NCBI GenBank assembly: GCA_004210455.1
Contig: SEFA01000007.1
Location: forward strand, 46,339 to 110,338
Source: Rubrivivax sp.
GTDB lineage: Bacteria; Pseudomonadota; Gammaproteobacteria; Burkholderiales; Burkholderiaceae_C
Reading direction: 5' to 3'
DNA: 64,000 nucleotides
Shown one piece after another: positions 16,635-26,860 of this stretch. The notes under the pieces were generated by a model. The model saw only the letters and a program-made list of their open reading frames with translations. It ran no database searches and was not told the origin of the DNA. The translations under genes and the position numbers were made by a program. Numbering within the stretch: position 1 is the first letter of the stretch; each line of letters opens with the position of its first letter.

Positions 16635-19600
16635 TCAATCCGCGTGGCCTGCAGCCGGGTGATGGGGATGCTCGGTCAACCGCGTCTGCCCCACTTCCCG
16701 CGTATCCGGGCCCTTGCCGCTGAACCGGTCCAGCGCCAGGTAGATCACCGGCGTGATGTAGAGCGTCACCGCCTGCGACAGGATCAGTCCGCCCACCACC
16801 GCCAGCCCCAGTGGCTGGCGCAGTTCCGCGCCGGCGCCCAGCCCCAGCGCGATCGGCAGCGCGCCCATCAGCGCGGCCAGCGTCGTCATCATGATCGGGC
16901 GGAAGCGCAGGATGCAGGCCTCGCGGATCGCCTGCCGCGGCGTCATGCCGCCGTTGCGCTGCGCGTCGAGCGCGAAATCGATCATCATGATCGCGTTCTT
17001 CTTCACGATGCCCACCAGCATCAGGATGCCGATGGTCGCGATGATGGTGAGCTCCATGCCCGCGAGCTGCAGCGTCAGCAGCGCGCCCACCGCCGCGGAC
17101 GGCAGCCCGGCCAGGATGGTCAGCGGGTGGATGTAGCTCTCGTAGAGCACGCCCAGCAGCACGTAGATCACCGCGATCGCCAGCACGATCAGCAGCAGCT
17201 GTCCGCCTTGCGAGTCCTTGAACACCGCCGCGTCGCCGCCGTAGCTGGTGATGATGGACGGCGGCAGGCCGACGTCCTTGGTGAACTGGTCGATCTTCGC
17301 CGTCGCGTTGCCCAGCGGCACGTCGGGCGCGAGGTTGAAGCTCAGCGTGATCGCCTGCAGCTGGCCCTGGTGGTTGACCGCCGTCGGGCCGAGCTCGCGC
17401 TTCACGCTCGCGAAGGCCGTCAGCGGCACCATCGTGCTGTTCCGGCCGCGCAGATAGATCTTGTCGAAGGCATCCTCGCTGAGCCGGTCGCTGTCGGTCG
17501 CCTCCATGATCACCTGGTAGGTGTTGCTCTCCGCGTAGATGCTGGAAACCTGGCGCTCACCGAAAGCCGAGTACAGCGCGTTGCGCAGGTCCTGCATCTG
17601 CACGCCCAGCAGCGTCGCGCGCTCGCGGTCGATGACGAGGTTGGCCTGCAGCCCGCGCAGCTGCGAGTCGCTGGTGACGTCGCGGAACACCGGATCGTTG
17701 CGCAGCTTGTCCTGCAGCTTCACGGCCCAGGTGTTGAGCTCGCCGGTGCTGACCGACTGCAGCGTGAACTGGTAGCGGCTCTTGGACTGCCGGCCCCCGA
17801 GCTGCAGGTTCTGCACCGGCCGCAGGTAGACCGCGATGCCGGGCACGCCGCGCAGCTTCTTGCGCAGCTGTTCCAGCACCTGCGGCATCGCCGGGCGTTC
17901 CGCGCGCGGCTTCAGGTTGATGAAAAGACGCCCCGTGTTGACGTTGCCGCCGCCCCCGCCGCCGCCCACCGCGGCGGAGACCGACGACACCGACGGATCG
18001 TCCTGCACGATCTTGGCCACACGCTCCTGCAGCACCGTCATCGCGGCGAAAGAGATGTCCTCGGCCGCTTCCGTGCTGGCTTGGATCTGGCCGATGTCCT
18101 CTTCCGGGAAGAAGCCCTTCGGGATGACGATCCACAGCCACGCGCTGGCGATGAAGGTGGCCAGGGCCACGACGCCGACGACCCAGCGGCGCGCGAGCGC
18201 CCAGTCCAGCGAGGCGGTGTACCTGTCCAGGACCCAGCTGAAGCCGGCTTCGAAGGTCCGGCCGAGTGCGTTTTCCTCGACCTCGTGGTGGCTGCTGAGG
18301 AAACGGCTGCACAGCATGGGCACCAGCGTCAGCGACACGCCGGCCGACACGCCGATCGCCAGCGAGACGACGACGGCGAACTCGTGGAACAGCAGGCCGA
18401 CCACGCCCGGCATGAAGAAGATCGGGATCAGCACGGCGATCAGCGAGATCGAGATCGACAGGATGGTGAAAGCCATCTCGCGCGCGCCGCGGATCGCGGC
18501 GTCGAAGGGCGCCATGCCGTCCTCGACGTGGCGGTAGATGTTCTCCAGCATCACGATGGCGTCATCGACGACCAGGCCCACGGCCAGCGTGATGCCCAGC
18601 AGCGAGATGTTGTCCAGGCTGTAGCCCAGCGCGAACAGCAGCGTCACCGCGCCGATCAGCGAGATCGGCAGCGACAGCGTCGGGATCAGCGTCGCGACCA
18701 TGCGGCGCAGGAACAGGAAGATCACCATCACGACCAGCGCCACCGTCAGCGCGAGCGTGAAGTAGACGTCGTGCAGGCCTTCGCGGATCGACACCGAGCG
18801 GTCGTTGAGCGTGCTCATCTGCACCGAGGCCGGCAGCTGCGCGGCGAAGCGCGGCAGCATCGCCTTCACCGCGTCGACGACCTTCACCGTGTTGGCGTCG
18901 GGCTGGCGCTGCACGGCCAGCACGATGGAGCGCTCGCCGTTGAAGTTGGAGAAGGACTTGACGGTCTCGTAGCTGTCCTCGACGTCGGCGACCTCGCGCA
19001 GGAACACCGGCGCGCCGTTGCGCGTGGCCACGACGATGCCGCCGAAGGCGTTGGCGTCGCGCAGTTGCTTGTTGGCCTGGATGGTCAGCGTCTGGCGCGC
19101 GCCGTCCAGCGTCCCCACGGGCGTGTTGGCGTTCGCGCCCTTGACGGCGGCCTGCAGCTCGTCGAGCGTGATGTTGCGCTGCTGGAGCAGCTCGTTGCGC
19201 GCCTTGATGCGCACCGCGAAACGCTTCTGGCCGTAGATGGACACCTGCGCCACGCCGTCGATGGTCGACAGGCTGGGGGTGATGAGGTTCTCGGCGTAGT
19301 CGTTGAGCTCGGACAGGTTGATCGAGGGCGAGGTCAGCGCCACCAGCAGCACCGGCGCATCGGCCGGGTTGACCTTGCGGTAGGACGGCGGCGTCGTCAT
19401 CTCGACCGGAAGCGCGCGCAGCGAGCGGAACAGGGCGGCCTGCACGTCGACCGCGGCGGCGTCGATGTCGCGCGCGGCGTCGAACTCCAGGGTCAGCGAG
19501 CTGTTGCCCAGCGTGTTGGTCGAGGAGATCGTCGTGATGCCGGCGATGGTGGAGAACTGCTTCTCCAGCGGCAGCGCGACGGAGGAGGCCATCGTCTCGG

Positions 19601-19766
19601 GGCTGGCGCCGGGCAGCGTGGCTTGCACATTGATGACCGGCGTGTTGAAGCTGGGCAGCGCGGCGACCGGGATGCGGCTCCACGCGGCGATGCCGGCGAC
19701 GACCAGCGCGACGTTCAGCAGCACGGTCATGACCGGCCGGCGGATGAAGAGTTCGGTGAGGTTCAT
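16635..19766 (-). CDS. RND multidrug efflux permease (HAE1 family)
   Basis: Encodes 1043 residues, full length for an AcrB/MdtC-like proton antiporter. Twelve membrane helices are expected; seen are the first helix after MNLTELFIRRPVMTVLL, porter-domain motifs (PGASPETMASSVALPLEKQF), the paired LAVGLVVDDAIVMLENIYRHVE signature in TM4 with the proton-relay aspartates, and GIVKKNAIMMIDFAL in TM10-11. It would export drugs or other amphiphiles together with the adaptor encoded just upstream; the stop and start are separated by one base (TGACATG). No outer-membrane channel gene is present. The C-terminus ends with a soluble His-rich tail (EHPHHPAAGHAD). Confidence 0.95.
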   Translation of the reverse strand: MNLTELFIRRPVMTVLLNVALVVAGIAAWSRIPVAALPSFNTPVINVQATLPGASPETMASSVALPLEKQFSTIAGITTISSTNTLGNSSLTLEFDAARDIDAAAVDVQAALFRSLRALPVEMTTPPSYRKVNPADAPVLLVALTSPSINLSELNDYAENLITPSLSTIDGVAQVSIYGQKRFAVRIKARNELLQQRNITLDELQAAVKGANANTPVGTLDGARQTLTIQANKQLRDANAFGGIVVATRNGAPVFLREVADVEDSYETVKSFSNFNGERSIVLAVQRQPDANTVKVVDAVKAMLPRFAAQLPASVQMSTLNDRSVSIREGLHDVYFTLALTVALVVMVIFLFLRRMVATLIPTLSLPISLIGAVTLLFALGYSLDNISLLGITLAVGLVVDDAIVMLENIYRHVEDGMAPFDAAIRGAREMAFTILSISISLIAVLIPIFFMPGVVGLLFHEFAVVVSLAIGVSAGVSLTLVPMLCSRFLSSHHEVEENALGRTFEAGFSWVLDRYTASLDWALARRWVVGVVALATFIASAWLWIVIPKGFFPEEDIGQIQASTEAAEDISFAAMTVLQERVAKIVQDDPSVSSVSAAVGGGGGGGNVNTGRLFINLKPRAERPAMPQVLEQLRKKLRGVPGIAVYLRPVQNLQLGGRQSKSRYQFTLQSVSTGELNTWAVKLQDKLRNDPVFRDVTSDSQLRGLQANLVIDRERATLLGVQMQDLRNALYSAFGERQVSSIYAESNTYQVIMEATDSDRLSEDAFDKIYLRGRNSTMVPLTAFASVKRELGPTAVNHQGQLQAITLSFNLAPDVPLGNATAKIDQFTKDVGLPPSIITSYGGDAAVFKDSQGGQLLLIVLAIAVIYVLLGVLYESYIHPLTILAGLPSAAVGALLTLQLAGMELTIIATIGILMLVGIVKKNAIMMIDFALDAQRNGGMTPRQAIREACILRFRPIMMTTLAALMGALPIALGLGAGAELRQPLGLAVVGGLILSQAVTLYITPVIYLALDRFSGKGPDTREVGQTRLTEHPHHPAAGHAD

Positions 19767-19767
19767 G

Positions 19768-21063
19768 TCAGGGCGCCGCGATGTCGGTGACGGAGGCGCC
19801 GCCGCCTGCGCCGGCCGAGGCCAGGCGCGCGGCGGCCGCGGGGTCCACGGCGGCGGGCTGCGTGCGCACCGGCGTACCGGGACGCAGGTTCTGCTTGCCG
19901 TCGAGCACCACGGTCGCGCCTGCGGCGACGCCGTCGACGACCGCCATCTCGCCGAAGGTGTAGCGCAGCTTCACCGGCTTGAGCTGGGCCGTCTTGTCGG
20001 GACCGACGACGTAGACCTGGCGGTCGCTGCCGCGCAGGATGATGGCCGCCTGCGGGATCACGATCGCATCCTTCATGCTGCGCAACGTCATGCGCACGCG
20101 CAGGTACTGGCCGGGCCAGAGCTTCTGCGCGTCGTTCGTGAATTCGGCTTTCAGCTTGATGGTGCCGGTGCTCGCGTCGACGAGGTTGTCGACGAAGGTG
20201 AGCTTGCCGCGGGCCACGGATCCGACGGACTTGCCGCCCTTGCTGTCCTGGCGGGAGGGACCGCCTTCAATCGACGGCAGGACGACCTGCACCTCGGGGG
20301 GCGTGACCTGTGCGCCGGTGGCGCCTGGACGCATCGCGTCGAGCACGGGCGCGAGCTCGGTCTCGGGCAGGTTGAAGCTGATCGCGATCGGATCGATCTG
20401 GACGATGTTGACCAGCGGCGTGCCGGTGGCGCTGGCCTGGACCAGGCTGCCGGGCCAGACGTTGACGGCGCCGGCGCGGCCGGAGAAGGGCGCGCGGATC
20501 TCGTTGTAGCTGAGCGCGACGGACGCGGAGTCGACGGCGGCGGCGTCCGCGTCGACCAGGCTGCGCCCGCCCTGCAGACTGGCCAGTGCGGTGTCGACGG
20601 CGCTCTGCGCAACGAAGTGCTGCGCCAGCAGGTCCTTGGCGCGCTCGTACTGGCGCTGCAGGTCGCCGAGGGCGGCCTTGTCGCGGGCGAGCTGGGCCCG
20701 CGCCTTGTCGAGGTTGGCGCGGTCCGCGCGCTCGTCGAAGCGGAAGAGGACCTGGCCCCTGGTGACGGTCTGACCGTCGTGGACGAGCACGTCGCGGATG
20801 GTCGAGGTGGTCTGGGCGCGCAGGTCGACCTGGTTGATCGGGGTGACGGTGCCGGAGGCTTCGACGGTCACGGGGACGTCGCGGCGCTGCGCGGTGACGA
20901 CGCCGACGGTCTGCGCGCCGGCGGGGGCCGATGCGCCCCGTGCGGCGGCGGCGGGACCGGTCCCGCCGCCTTCAGGGGACGCGGCGCGCGACTTCCACCA
21001 CCAGCCCCCGCCCGCCACGAGCAGGACGACGATCAAGGACAGGACAAGGGGCTTGCGGCGCAT
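19768..21063 (-). CDS. RND efflux periplasmic adaptor (membrane fusion protein)
   Basis: Starts at ATG 21063, which has GGAG about 10 bases ahead; an upstream TTG is less likely. About 431 residues: an N-terminal membrane anchor (LVLSLIVVLLVAGGGWWW), an Ala/Gly-rich linker, a lipoyl half (SGTVTPINQVDLRAQTTSTI), a coiled-coil hairpin (~residues 115-190), the second lipoyl half (IRAPFSGRAGAVNVWPGSLVQ) and beta-barrel/proximal domains. It links the inner-membrane pump to an outer-membrane channel. Coupled to the permease gene by one base. An Ala/Ser/Gly-rich C-terminal tail is less conserved. Confidence 0.93.
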   Translation of the reverse strand: MRRKPLVLSLIVVLLVAGGGWWWKSRAASPEGGGTGPAAAARGASAPAGAQTVGVVTAQRRDVPVTVEASGTVTPINQVDLRAQTTSTIRDVLVHDGQTVTRGQVLFRFDERADRANLDKARAQLARDKAALGDLQRQYERAKDLLAQHFVAQSAVDTALASLQGGRSLVDADAAAVDSASVALSYNEIRAPFSGRAGAVNVWPGSLVQASATGTPLVNIVQIDPIAISFNLPETELAPVLDAMRPGATGAQVTPPEVQVVLPSIEGGPSRQDSKGGKSVGSVARGKLTFVDNLVDASTGTIKLKAEFTNDAQKLWPGQYLRVRMTLRSMKDAIVIPQAAIILRGSDRQVYVVGPDKTAQLKPVKLRYTFGEMAVVDGVAAGATVVLDGKQNLRPGTPVRTQPAAVDPAAAARLASAGAGGGASVTDIAAP

Positions 21064-21184
21064 GAACAGGATCTCCAACGACTCTCTTCGAGGGGGCGCG
21101 GAAGAGTAGGTCCGGCCCCGGCATCGAATATTTCGTTCAGGTTAATCCTGTGCACAGATGAGGAAAAGCTGTGCGATTGGGGCG

Positions 21185-22117
<933 letters not shown>

Positions 22118-22149
22118 GCGGGTGCTTTCGAGTTCGAAGAATGGGTCGG

Positions 22150-23250
22150 TCAGACGAGCAGCGCGGGACTCAACGCCTCGCTGACGGTGGCATCGCTCTG
22201 CAGCGTCAGCGCCGCCAGCTGGAGGCCGAGCGCACAGGCGCCGCGCAGGTCGTCCGGGTCACGGTGCAGCGAGGCGGCGATGCCGGCGGTCAACGCATCC
22301 CCGGCGCCGGTGACCTCGCGGATCGAGGCGGGCTCCAGCGGCGGAGGCGGGAGCAGGACGAGCTCGTCATCCTCTGAAAAGCGGACGCCCCGCGAGCCGT
22401 CGCTCATCACGAGCCGCTGCAGTCCCGCGTCCCGCAGCGATCGCCACGCGGCGCGCAGGGCGTCGTCGTCGGGCAAGGCACGACCCACGAGCGTCTGCAG
22501 CTCGCCGCGGTTCAGCACCAGCAGCGCGACGCCCCGCAGGTCGGCGCCGAGCCGAGCCATCTTTGGTTCGGACACGGCCACCAGCAGCAGGCGCTGACCG
22601 CGCAGGCGCGCTTCGGCGCGGAGCTCGTCGAGCGTCTCGCGTGGCAGGTTCAGGTCGGCGACCAGCCATCGCGCCGGCGCGCGTTGCGGCGCGGTCTGAC
22701 GCAGGAAGGCGGGATCGAGCCGGTCGGTCAATTCCATGTGCGCGAGCGCGAGCACCAGTTCGCCATCGGGATCGAGCACCGCCGTGTAGCTGCCTGTCGC
22801 CGCGTCGGCTGCCTGCAGCGAGCCGGCGCAATCGACGCCGAGTCCCTGCAGCTCAGCCAGCAGCGTCTGCCCGGCGGCATCGCGGCCCACGGCGGTCAGC
22901 AGGTGCACCGGCAGGCCGAGCCGGGCGAGGTTCTCCGCGATGTTGCGCGCAACGCCGCCCGCCGATTCATGCTGCCGCGCCGGATTCGAGCTGCCCATGC
23001 GCAACGGGCCGAGCGCGCGCAGCTTGCGGTCCAGGTTCGTGCCCCCGATGCAGACGATGGGCTGACGCTGAGGCAGCACATAGGCTCGTCCGAGGATGCG
23101 CCCCTCGCGCGTCAACTGCCCCAGATGGCCGGCCACGGCGGATCGCGACAGCCCGAGCCGCTCCGCCAGCTCCTGCTGGCCGATGAAGGGGTTGGCTTCG
23201 ACCAGCGCCAGCAGTTGTTCCTTGGAGGACAGTTCCTTGAGGATCGTCAT
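22150..23250 (-). CDS. psuK: Pseudouridine kinase, PfkB family, with N-terminal winged helix
   Basis: Encodes 366 residues. Residues ~8-55 (LLALVEANPFIGQQELAERLGLSRSAVAGHLGQL...GRILG) are a winged helix-turn-helix; residues ~65-366 are a PfkB sugar kinase with the GGVARNIAENLARLG substrate/N-terminal signature and the TGAGDALTAG anion hole (base Asp318). It phosphorylates pseudouridine for PsuG. HTH-kinase fusions of this type may also regulate their own operon; paired boxes lie just upstream. The start is the ATG with AAGGAT-like spacing; no better option is visible. Confidence 0.9.
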   Translation of the reverse strand: MTILKELSSKEQLLALVEANPFIGQQELAERLGLSRSAVAGHLGQLTREGRILGRAYVLPQRQPIVCIGGTNLDRKLRALGPLRMGSSNPARQHESAGGVARNIAENLARLGLPVHLLTAVGRDAAGQTLLAELQGLGVDCAGSLQAADAATGSYTAVLDPDGELVLALAHMELTDRLDPAFLRQTAPQRAPARWLVADLNLPRETLDELRAEARLRGQRLLLVAVSEPKMARLGADLRGVALLVLNRGELQTLVGRALPDDDALRAAWRSLRDAGLQRLVMSDGSRGVRFSEDDELVLLPPPPLEPASIREVTGAGDALTAGIAASLHRDPDDLRGACALGLQLAALTLQSDATVSEALSPALLV

Positions 23251-23286
23251 GGCGGCGGATTCTAGAGATGCCTTCTTCTTGATGCA

Positions 23287-23339
23287 AACATATGTTCAGG
23301 CGACAGACATTTGTTTATCTTGACGCCTATGAACGTCAA
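23287..23339. promoter_or_regulatory. Paired ACATWTGTT boxes and a TTGACG/CGTCAA dyad upstream of psuK
   Basis: AACATATGTT (23287-23296, a perfect palindrome) and GACATTTGTTT (from 23306) repeat the core ACATWTGTT with a 19-base period, near two helical turns. A separate dyad TTGACG (23320-23325) / CGTCAA (23334-23339) follows; read on the minus strand its TTGACG could be a -35 with TAAACA about 16 bases on as the -10 for psuK. The boxes would then lie just downstream of that promoter, where a repressor would act. Function is inferred from position only. Confidence 0.4.
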
Positions 23340-23448
23340 GGAAATGCAAGGGACTCGCGCGATTAGCGAACTTTGCATACGCTCCATGGGCTCCCACAGA
23401 CCGGTCACGGCGGGGAGCGCGCCGCATCCAACAGTCAAGGAGGACGCC

Positions 23449-24999
23449 ATGCGGAAGAACTTGCCCGTCACCCAGCGCCAGTACGACTTCCCCGCCGACG
23501 CCACGCTGATGTCCACGACGGACACGAAGAGCCGGGTCACCTACGCCAACGAGGCCTTCGTCGAAGCGAGCGGTTTCACGACCGAGGAACTGCTTGGCCA
23601 GCCCCACAACATCGTCCGCCACCCCGACATGCCGCCGGAGGCCTTCGGCGACATGTGGGCGACGCTCCAGGGCGGCGAGTCCTGGACCGGCCTGGTGAAG
23701 AACCGCCGCAAGAACGGGGACCATTACTGGGTCCGCGCGAACGCGACGCCGGTGATGCGCAACGGCCAGCCGGTGGCCTACATGTCGGTGCGCACGCGGC
23801 CGTCGGCCGAGGAAGTCGCCGGCGCGGAGCGCCTCTACGCCGACATGCGCGAAGGTCGCGCGAAGCACCTGCGCATCCACAAGGGCGTGCTGGTGCGCAC
23901 CGGCGCGATGGCGTGGACCTCGATGCTCAAGACCATGCCGGTGCGGTGGCGGGTGCGGCTGCCGCTGCTGGCGCTGACGCTCGCTGCGATCGTGTCGGCG
24001 TGGATGAGCGCCGCGACACTCGCCGCCGCGGCCCTGTGGATAGGCGCCTTCGTGGTCGTGTCGCTCCTGGCGATATGGTTCCTGGAGGCGCAGGTCGTCG
24101 GACCGCTGGAGTCGCTCGCGCGGCACGCGAAACGCGTGGCCAGCGGGGACACGCGGGACCCGCTGCAGATGGACCGGGTCGACGAGATCGGCATGGCGCT
24201 GCGCTCGCTCAACCAGCTGGGACTGATGTTCCGCTGGGTGATCGACGACGTCGCGGCGCAGGTGGTGACGGTGCGGTCGTCGAGCGGCGACATCCTCACC
24301 GGCAACAACGAGATCAGCGCGCGGACCGAGCAGGCTTCGGCCAGCCTGCAGCAGACGGCGGCGTCGATGGAGGAGATGAGCGCCACCGTGCGCAGCAACG
24401 CCGACGCGGCGCGCCAGGCCGAAGACCTGGCGCAAGGCGCGAGCGCGGCGGCGGCGCAGGGCGGCGAGGTGGTCCGCAACGTCAACGAGACGATGGTGGG
24501 AATCACGACGTCGAGCAAGCGGATCGGCGACATCATCGGCGTCATCGACGGGATCGCATTCCAGACCAACATCCTGGCGTTGAATGCGGCGGTCGAAGCC
24601 GCGCGGGCCGGCGAGCAGGGACGCGGATTCGCGGTGGTCGCGAGCGAAGTGCGATCGCTGGCGCAACGCAGCGCGGCGGCAGCCAAGGAGATCAAGCAAT
24701 TGATCGGGGAAAGCGTCGAACGGGTCGAAGCCGGCGGACGTCAGGTCGACGAGGCCAGCAAGGCGATGCAGGAGATCGTCGAGCAGGTGCGGCGCGTGTC
24801 GTCGCTGATCTCCACGATCGGCAACGCGACGCGCGAGCAGGCGGCAGGGATCTCCCAGGTCAGCCAGGCCGTCAGCGAGCTCGACCGGACGACCCAGCAG
24901 AACGCCGCACTGGTGCAGCGGTCCGCCGGGGCGAGCGATTCACTCGAGAAACAGGCCACGCAGCTCGTTCAAGCGGTGGCCGTGTTCCGGATGAGCTGA
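23449..24999 (+). CDS. Aer-like PAS chemoreceptor (methyl-accepting)
   Basis: Starts at ATG 23449 behind AAGGAGG. 516 residues: a PAS domain at ~15-115 with the Aer-type FAD-pocket pattern ([42 protein letters not shown]), a hydrophobic membrane hairpin at ~165-205, a HAMP segment, and the signalling hairpin tip ([27 protein letters not shown], key residues only). It should sense redox state or oxygen and direct swimming through CheA/CheW. It lacks the C-terminal CheR/CheB-tethering pentapeptide. Divergent from psuK. Confidence 0.93.
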   Translation: MRKNLPVTQRQYDFPADATLMSTTDTKSRVTYANEAFVEASGFTTEELLGQPHNIVRHPDMPPEAFGDMWATLQGGESWTGLVKNRRKNGDHYWVRANATPVMRNGQPVAYMSVRTRPSAEEVAGAERLYADMREGRAKHLRIHKGVLVRTGAMAWTSMLKTMPVRWRVRLPLLALTLAAIVSAWMSAATLAAAALWIGAFVVVSLLAIWFLEAQVVGPLESLARHAKRVASGDTRDPLQMDRVDEIGMALRSLNQLGLMFRWVIDDVAAQVVTVRSSSGDILTGNNEISARTEQASASLQQTAASMEEMSATVRSNADAARQAEDLAQGASAAAAQGGEVVRNVNETMVGITTSSKRIGDIIGVIDGIAFQTNILALNAAVEAARAGEQGRGFAVVASEVRSLAQRSAAAAKEIKQLIGESVERVEAGGRQVDEASKAMQEIVEQVRRVSSLISTIGNATREQAAGISQVSQAVSELDRTTQQNAALVQRSAGASDSLEKQATQLVQAVAVFRMS

Positions 25000-25044
25000 G
25001 CAAAGACCGACTGCGGCGGACAAGCGCGGGCACTCCACGTCGCA

Positions 25045-25068
25045 GGGGGCGTCCCTCCGGGAACCCCC
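25045..25068. terminator. GC-rich hairpin between the chemoreceptor and exaC
   Basis: GGGGG (25045-25049) pairs with CCCCC (25064-25068) and TCCC with GGGA inside. It sits between the convergent 3' ends of the chemoreceptor and aldehyde dehydrogenase genes. There is no T tract on either strand, so intrinsic termination is uncertain. Confidence 0.3.
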
Positions 25069-25127
25069 AGCGACATTCCGGCCCCACGCGCGCTCGCTGC
25101 CCGCGGGCCGTTGGACTTAGGACGCCG

Positions 25128-26648
25128 TCAGAAGAACCCGAGCTTCTTCTGCGAGTAGCTCACCAGCAGGTTCTTCGTCTGCTGATAATGGTCCAGCATC
25201 ATCTTGTGGGTCTCGCGACCGATGCCGGATTCCTTGTAGCCGCCGAAGGTCGCGTGCGCCGGATAGGCGTGATAGCAATTGGTCCACACGCGGCCGGCCT
25301 TGATGCCCTTGCCCATCCGGAAGGCCGTGTTGATGTCGCGCGACCACACGCCCGCACCCAGCCCGTACGGCGTGTCGTTGGCGATGCGCAGCGCCTCCTC
25401 TTCGGTCTTGAAGGTCGTCACGGCGAGCACCGGCCCGAAGATCTCCTCGCGGAAGATCCGCATGTCGTTGGTGCCCTTGAACAAGGTCGGCTCGATGTAG
25501 TAGCCGCCCGCCAGGTCGCCGCCCAGCTGCGCGCGTCCGCCGCCGATGAGGCACTGCGCGCCCTCCCGCTTGCCGATCTCCAGGTAGGACAGGATCTTGT
25601 CCAGCTGCATCGACGAGGCCTGCGCGCCCATCATCGTGTCGGTGTCCAGCGGGTTGCCCTGCTTGATGGCCTTCACACGGTCGATCGCACGCGCGATGAA
25701 CTTGTCGTAGATCGATTCATGGATCAGCGCCCGCGACGGGCAGGTGCAGACCTCGCCCTGGTTGAACGCGAACAGCACCAGTCCTTCGATCGCCTTGTCG
25801 AACAGGTCGTCGTCCTGCGCGGCGATGTCGGGGAAGAAGACGTTCGGACTCTTGCCGCCGAGCTCCAGCGTGGCCGGAATCAGATTCGTCGCCGCCGCCT
25901 GCGCGATGACGCGGCCCGTCACGGTCGAGCCCGTGAACGCGATCTTGGCGATGCGCTTGCTCTGCGCCAGCGGCATGCCGGCTTCCTTGCCGTAGCCGTT
26001 GACGATGTTGAGCACCCCGGGCGGCAGCAGGTCGGCGATGAGCTCGGCGAGGACCAGGATGCTGACGGGCGTCGATTCGGCCGGCTTGAGCACGACCGCG
26101 TTGCCCGCGCCCAGCGCGGGAGCGAGCTTCCACGCTGCCATCAGGATGGGGAAGTTCCACGGAATGATCTGGCCGACGACGCCCAGCGGCTCATGGAAGT
26201 GATACGCGATGGTGTTGGCGTCGATCTCGCTGAGCGCGCCTTCCTGCGCCCGCAGGCAGCCGGCGAAATAGCGGAAATGGTCGACGGCCAGCGGCAGGTC
26301 GGCATTCAGCGTCTCGCGCATCGGCTTGCCGTTGTCGACGGTCTCGGCGTAGGCGAGCAGCTCCAGGTTCTGCTCGATGCGGTCGGCGATGCGCAGCAGC
26401 ACGTTGCCGCGCTCGGCCGCCGGCGTGGCGCCCCACTTCTCGGCGGCGGCGTGCGCGGCGTCCAGGGCCAGGTCGATGTCGGCGGCCGTCGAGCGCGCCG
26501 CCTGCGTGAAGACCTGCCCGGTGATGGGCGTGATCACGTCGAAGTACTGGCCGTCGCGCGGCGCGGTCCACTGGCCGCCGATGAAGTTGTCGTAGCGCTT
26601 CTTGAACTGCAACGGCGCGCCGGCCGCGTTGGGCTTGGCGTAGATCAT
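25128..26648 (-). CDS. exaC: NAD-dependent acetaldehyde/aldehyde dehydrogenase, ExaC/AldB type
   Basis: Starts at ATG 26648 with GGAGACAACACC ahead; 506 residues, normal for the family. Oxidises acetaldehyde (and other short aldehydes) to acids using NAD+, in ethanol or acetoin breakdown. Motifs: [37 protein letters not shown] with the general-base Glu, and the ExaC-type [12 protein letters not shown] with the nucleophilic Cys. The AcoR-like activator is divergently encoded, and a sigma54-type promoter lies 49 bases ahead of the start. Confidence 0.93.
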   Translation of the reverse strand: MIYAKPNAAGAPLQFKKRYDNFIGGQWTAPRDGQYFDVITPITGQVFTQAARSTAADIDLALDAAHAAAEKWGATPAAERGNVLLRIADRIEQNLELLAYAETVDNGKPMRETLNADLPLAVDHFRYFAGCLRAQEGALSEIDANTIAYHFHEPLGVVGQIIPWNFPILMAAWKLAPALGAGNAVVLKPAESTPVSILVLAELIADLLPPGVLNIVNGYGKEAGMPLAQSKRIAKIAFTGSTVTGRVIAQAAATNLIPATLELGGKSPNVFFPDIAAQDDDLFDKAIEGLVLFAFNQGEVCTCPSRALIHESIYDKFIARAIDRVKAIKQGNPLDTDTMMGAQASSMQLDKILSYLEIGKREGAQCLIGGGRAQLGGDLAGGYYIEPTLFKGTNDMRIFREEIFGPVLAVTTFKTEEEALRIANDTPYGLGAGVWSRDINTAFRMGKGIKAGRVWTNCYHAYPAHATFGGYKESGIGRETHKMMLDHYQQTKNLLVSYSQKKLGFF

Positions 26649-26696
26649 GGTGTTGTCTCCGTGGTTGTTGAAGGCGATGGACGCCGGGACGCTCGT

Positions 26697-26712
26697 TGCA
26701 TGGGCCGTGCCA
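26697..26712 (-). promoter_or_regulatory. Sigma54 (-24/-12) promoter for exaC
   Basis: Read on the minus strand: TTGGCACG, then GCCC, then ATGCA, placing GG and GC exactly 10 bases apart as required. It matches the consensus TGGCACG-N4-TTGC with one mismatch. The predicted start site is about 35-40 bases ahead of the exaC ATG. The divergent gene encodes a sigma54-dependent activator. Confidence 0.75.
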
Positions 26713-26788
26713 AGGCGGGCTTCGCGCGCAAGACCCTGCTTGCCGGGCGGAAAGCCTCTTCCCATCGCGATCCGTTTTGGTCAGGATC

Positions 26789-26845
26789 GGTCCAGCCTGG
26801 ACCACACGCCTCGACGGCGGGACAGGTGTTCCGCAATGGAACACC
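26789..26845. promoter_or_regulatory. Two dyads, probable upstream activator sites for the AcoR-like protein
   Basis: Site 1 is a perfect dyad GGTGTTCC (26825-26832) / GGAACACC (26838-26845) with 5 bases between. Site 2 is GGTCCA (26789-26794) / TGGACC (26798-26803) with 3 between. Both lie about 100-150 bases upstream of the predicted exaC start site, the usual range for enhancer-binding proteins. Site 1 ends 15 bases before the activator's own ATG, so it may also autoregulate. Which of the two is used is not known. Confidence 0.6.
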
Positions 26846-26860
26846 CAAGGAGACAACGGC

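Noticed and set aside
16473..19790. A 1105-residue open frame on the plus strand.
   Set aside because: Exact antisense of the RND permease gene; composition rich in Arg, His, Gln and Val without domains. High GC content keeps stop codons out of this frame.
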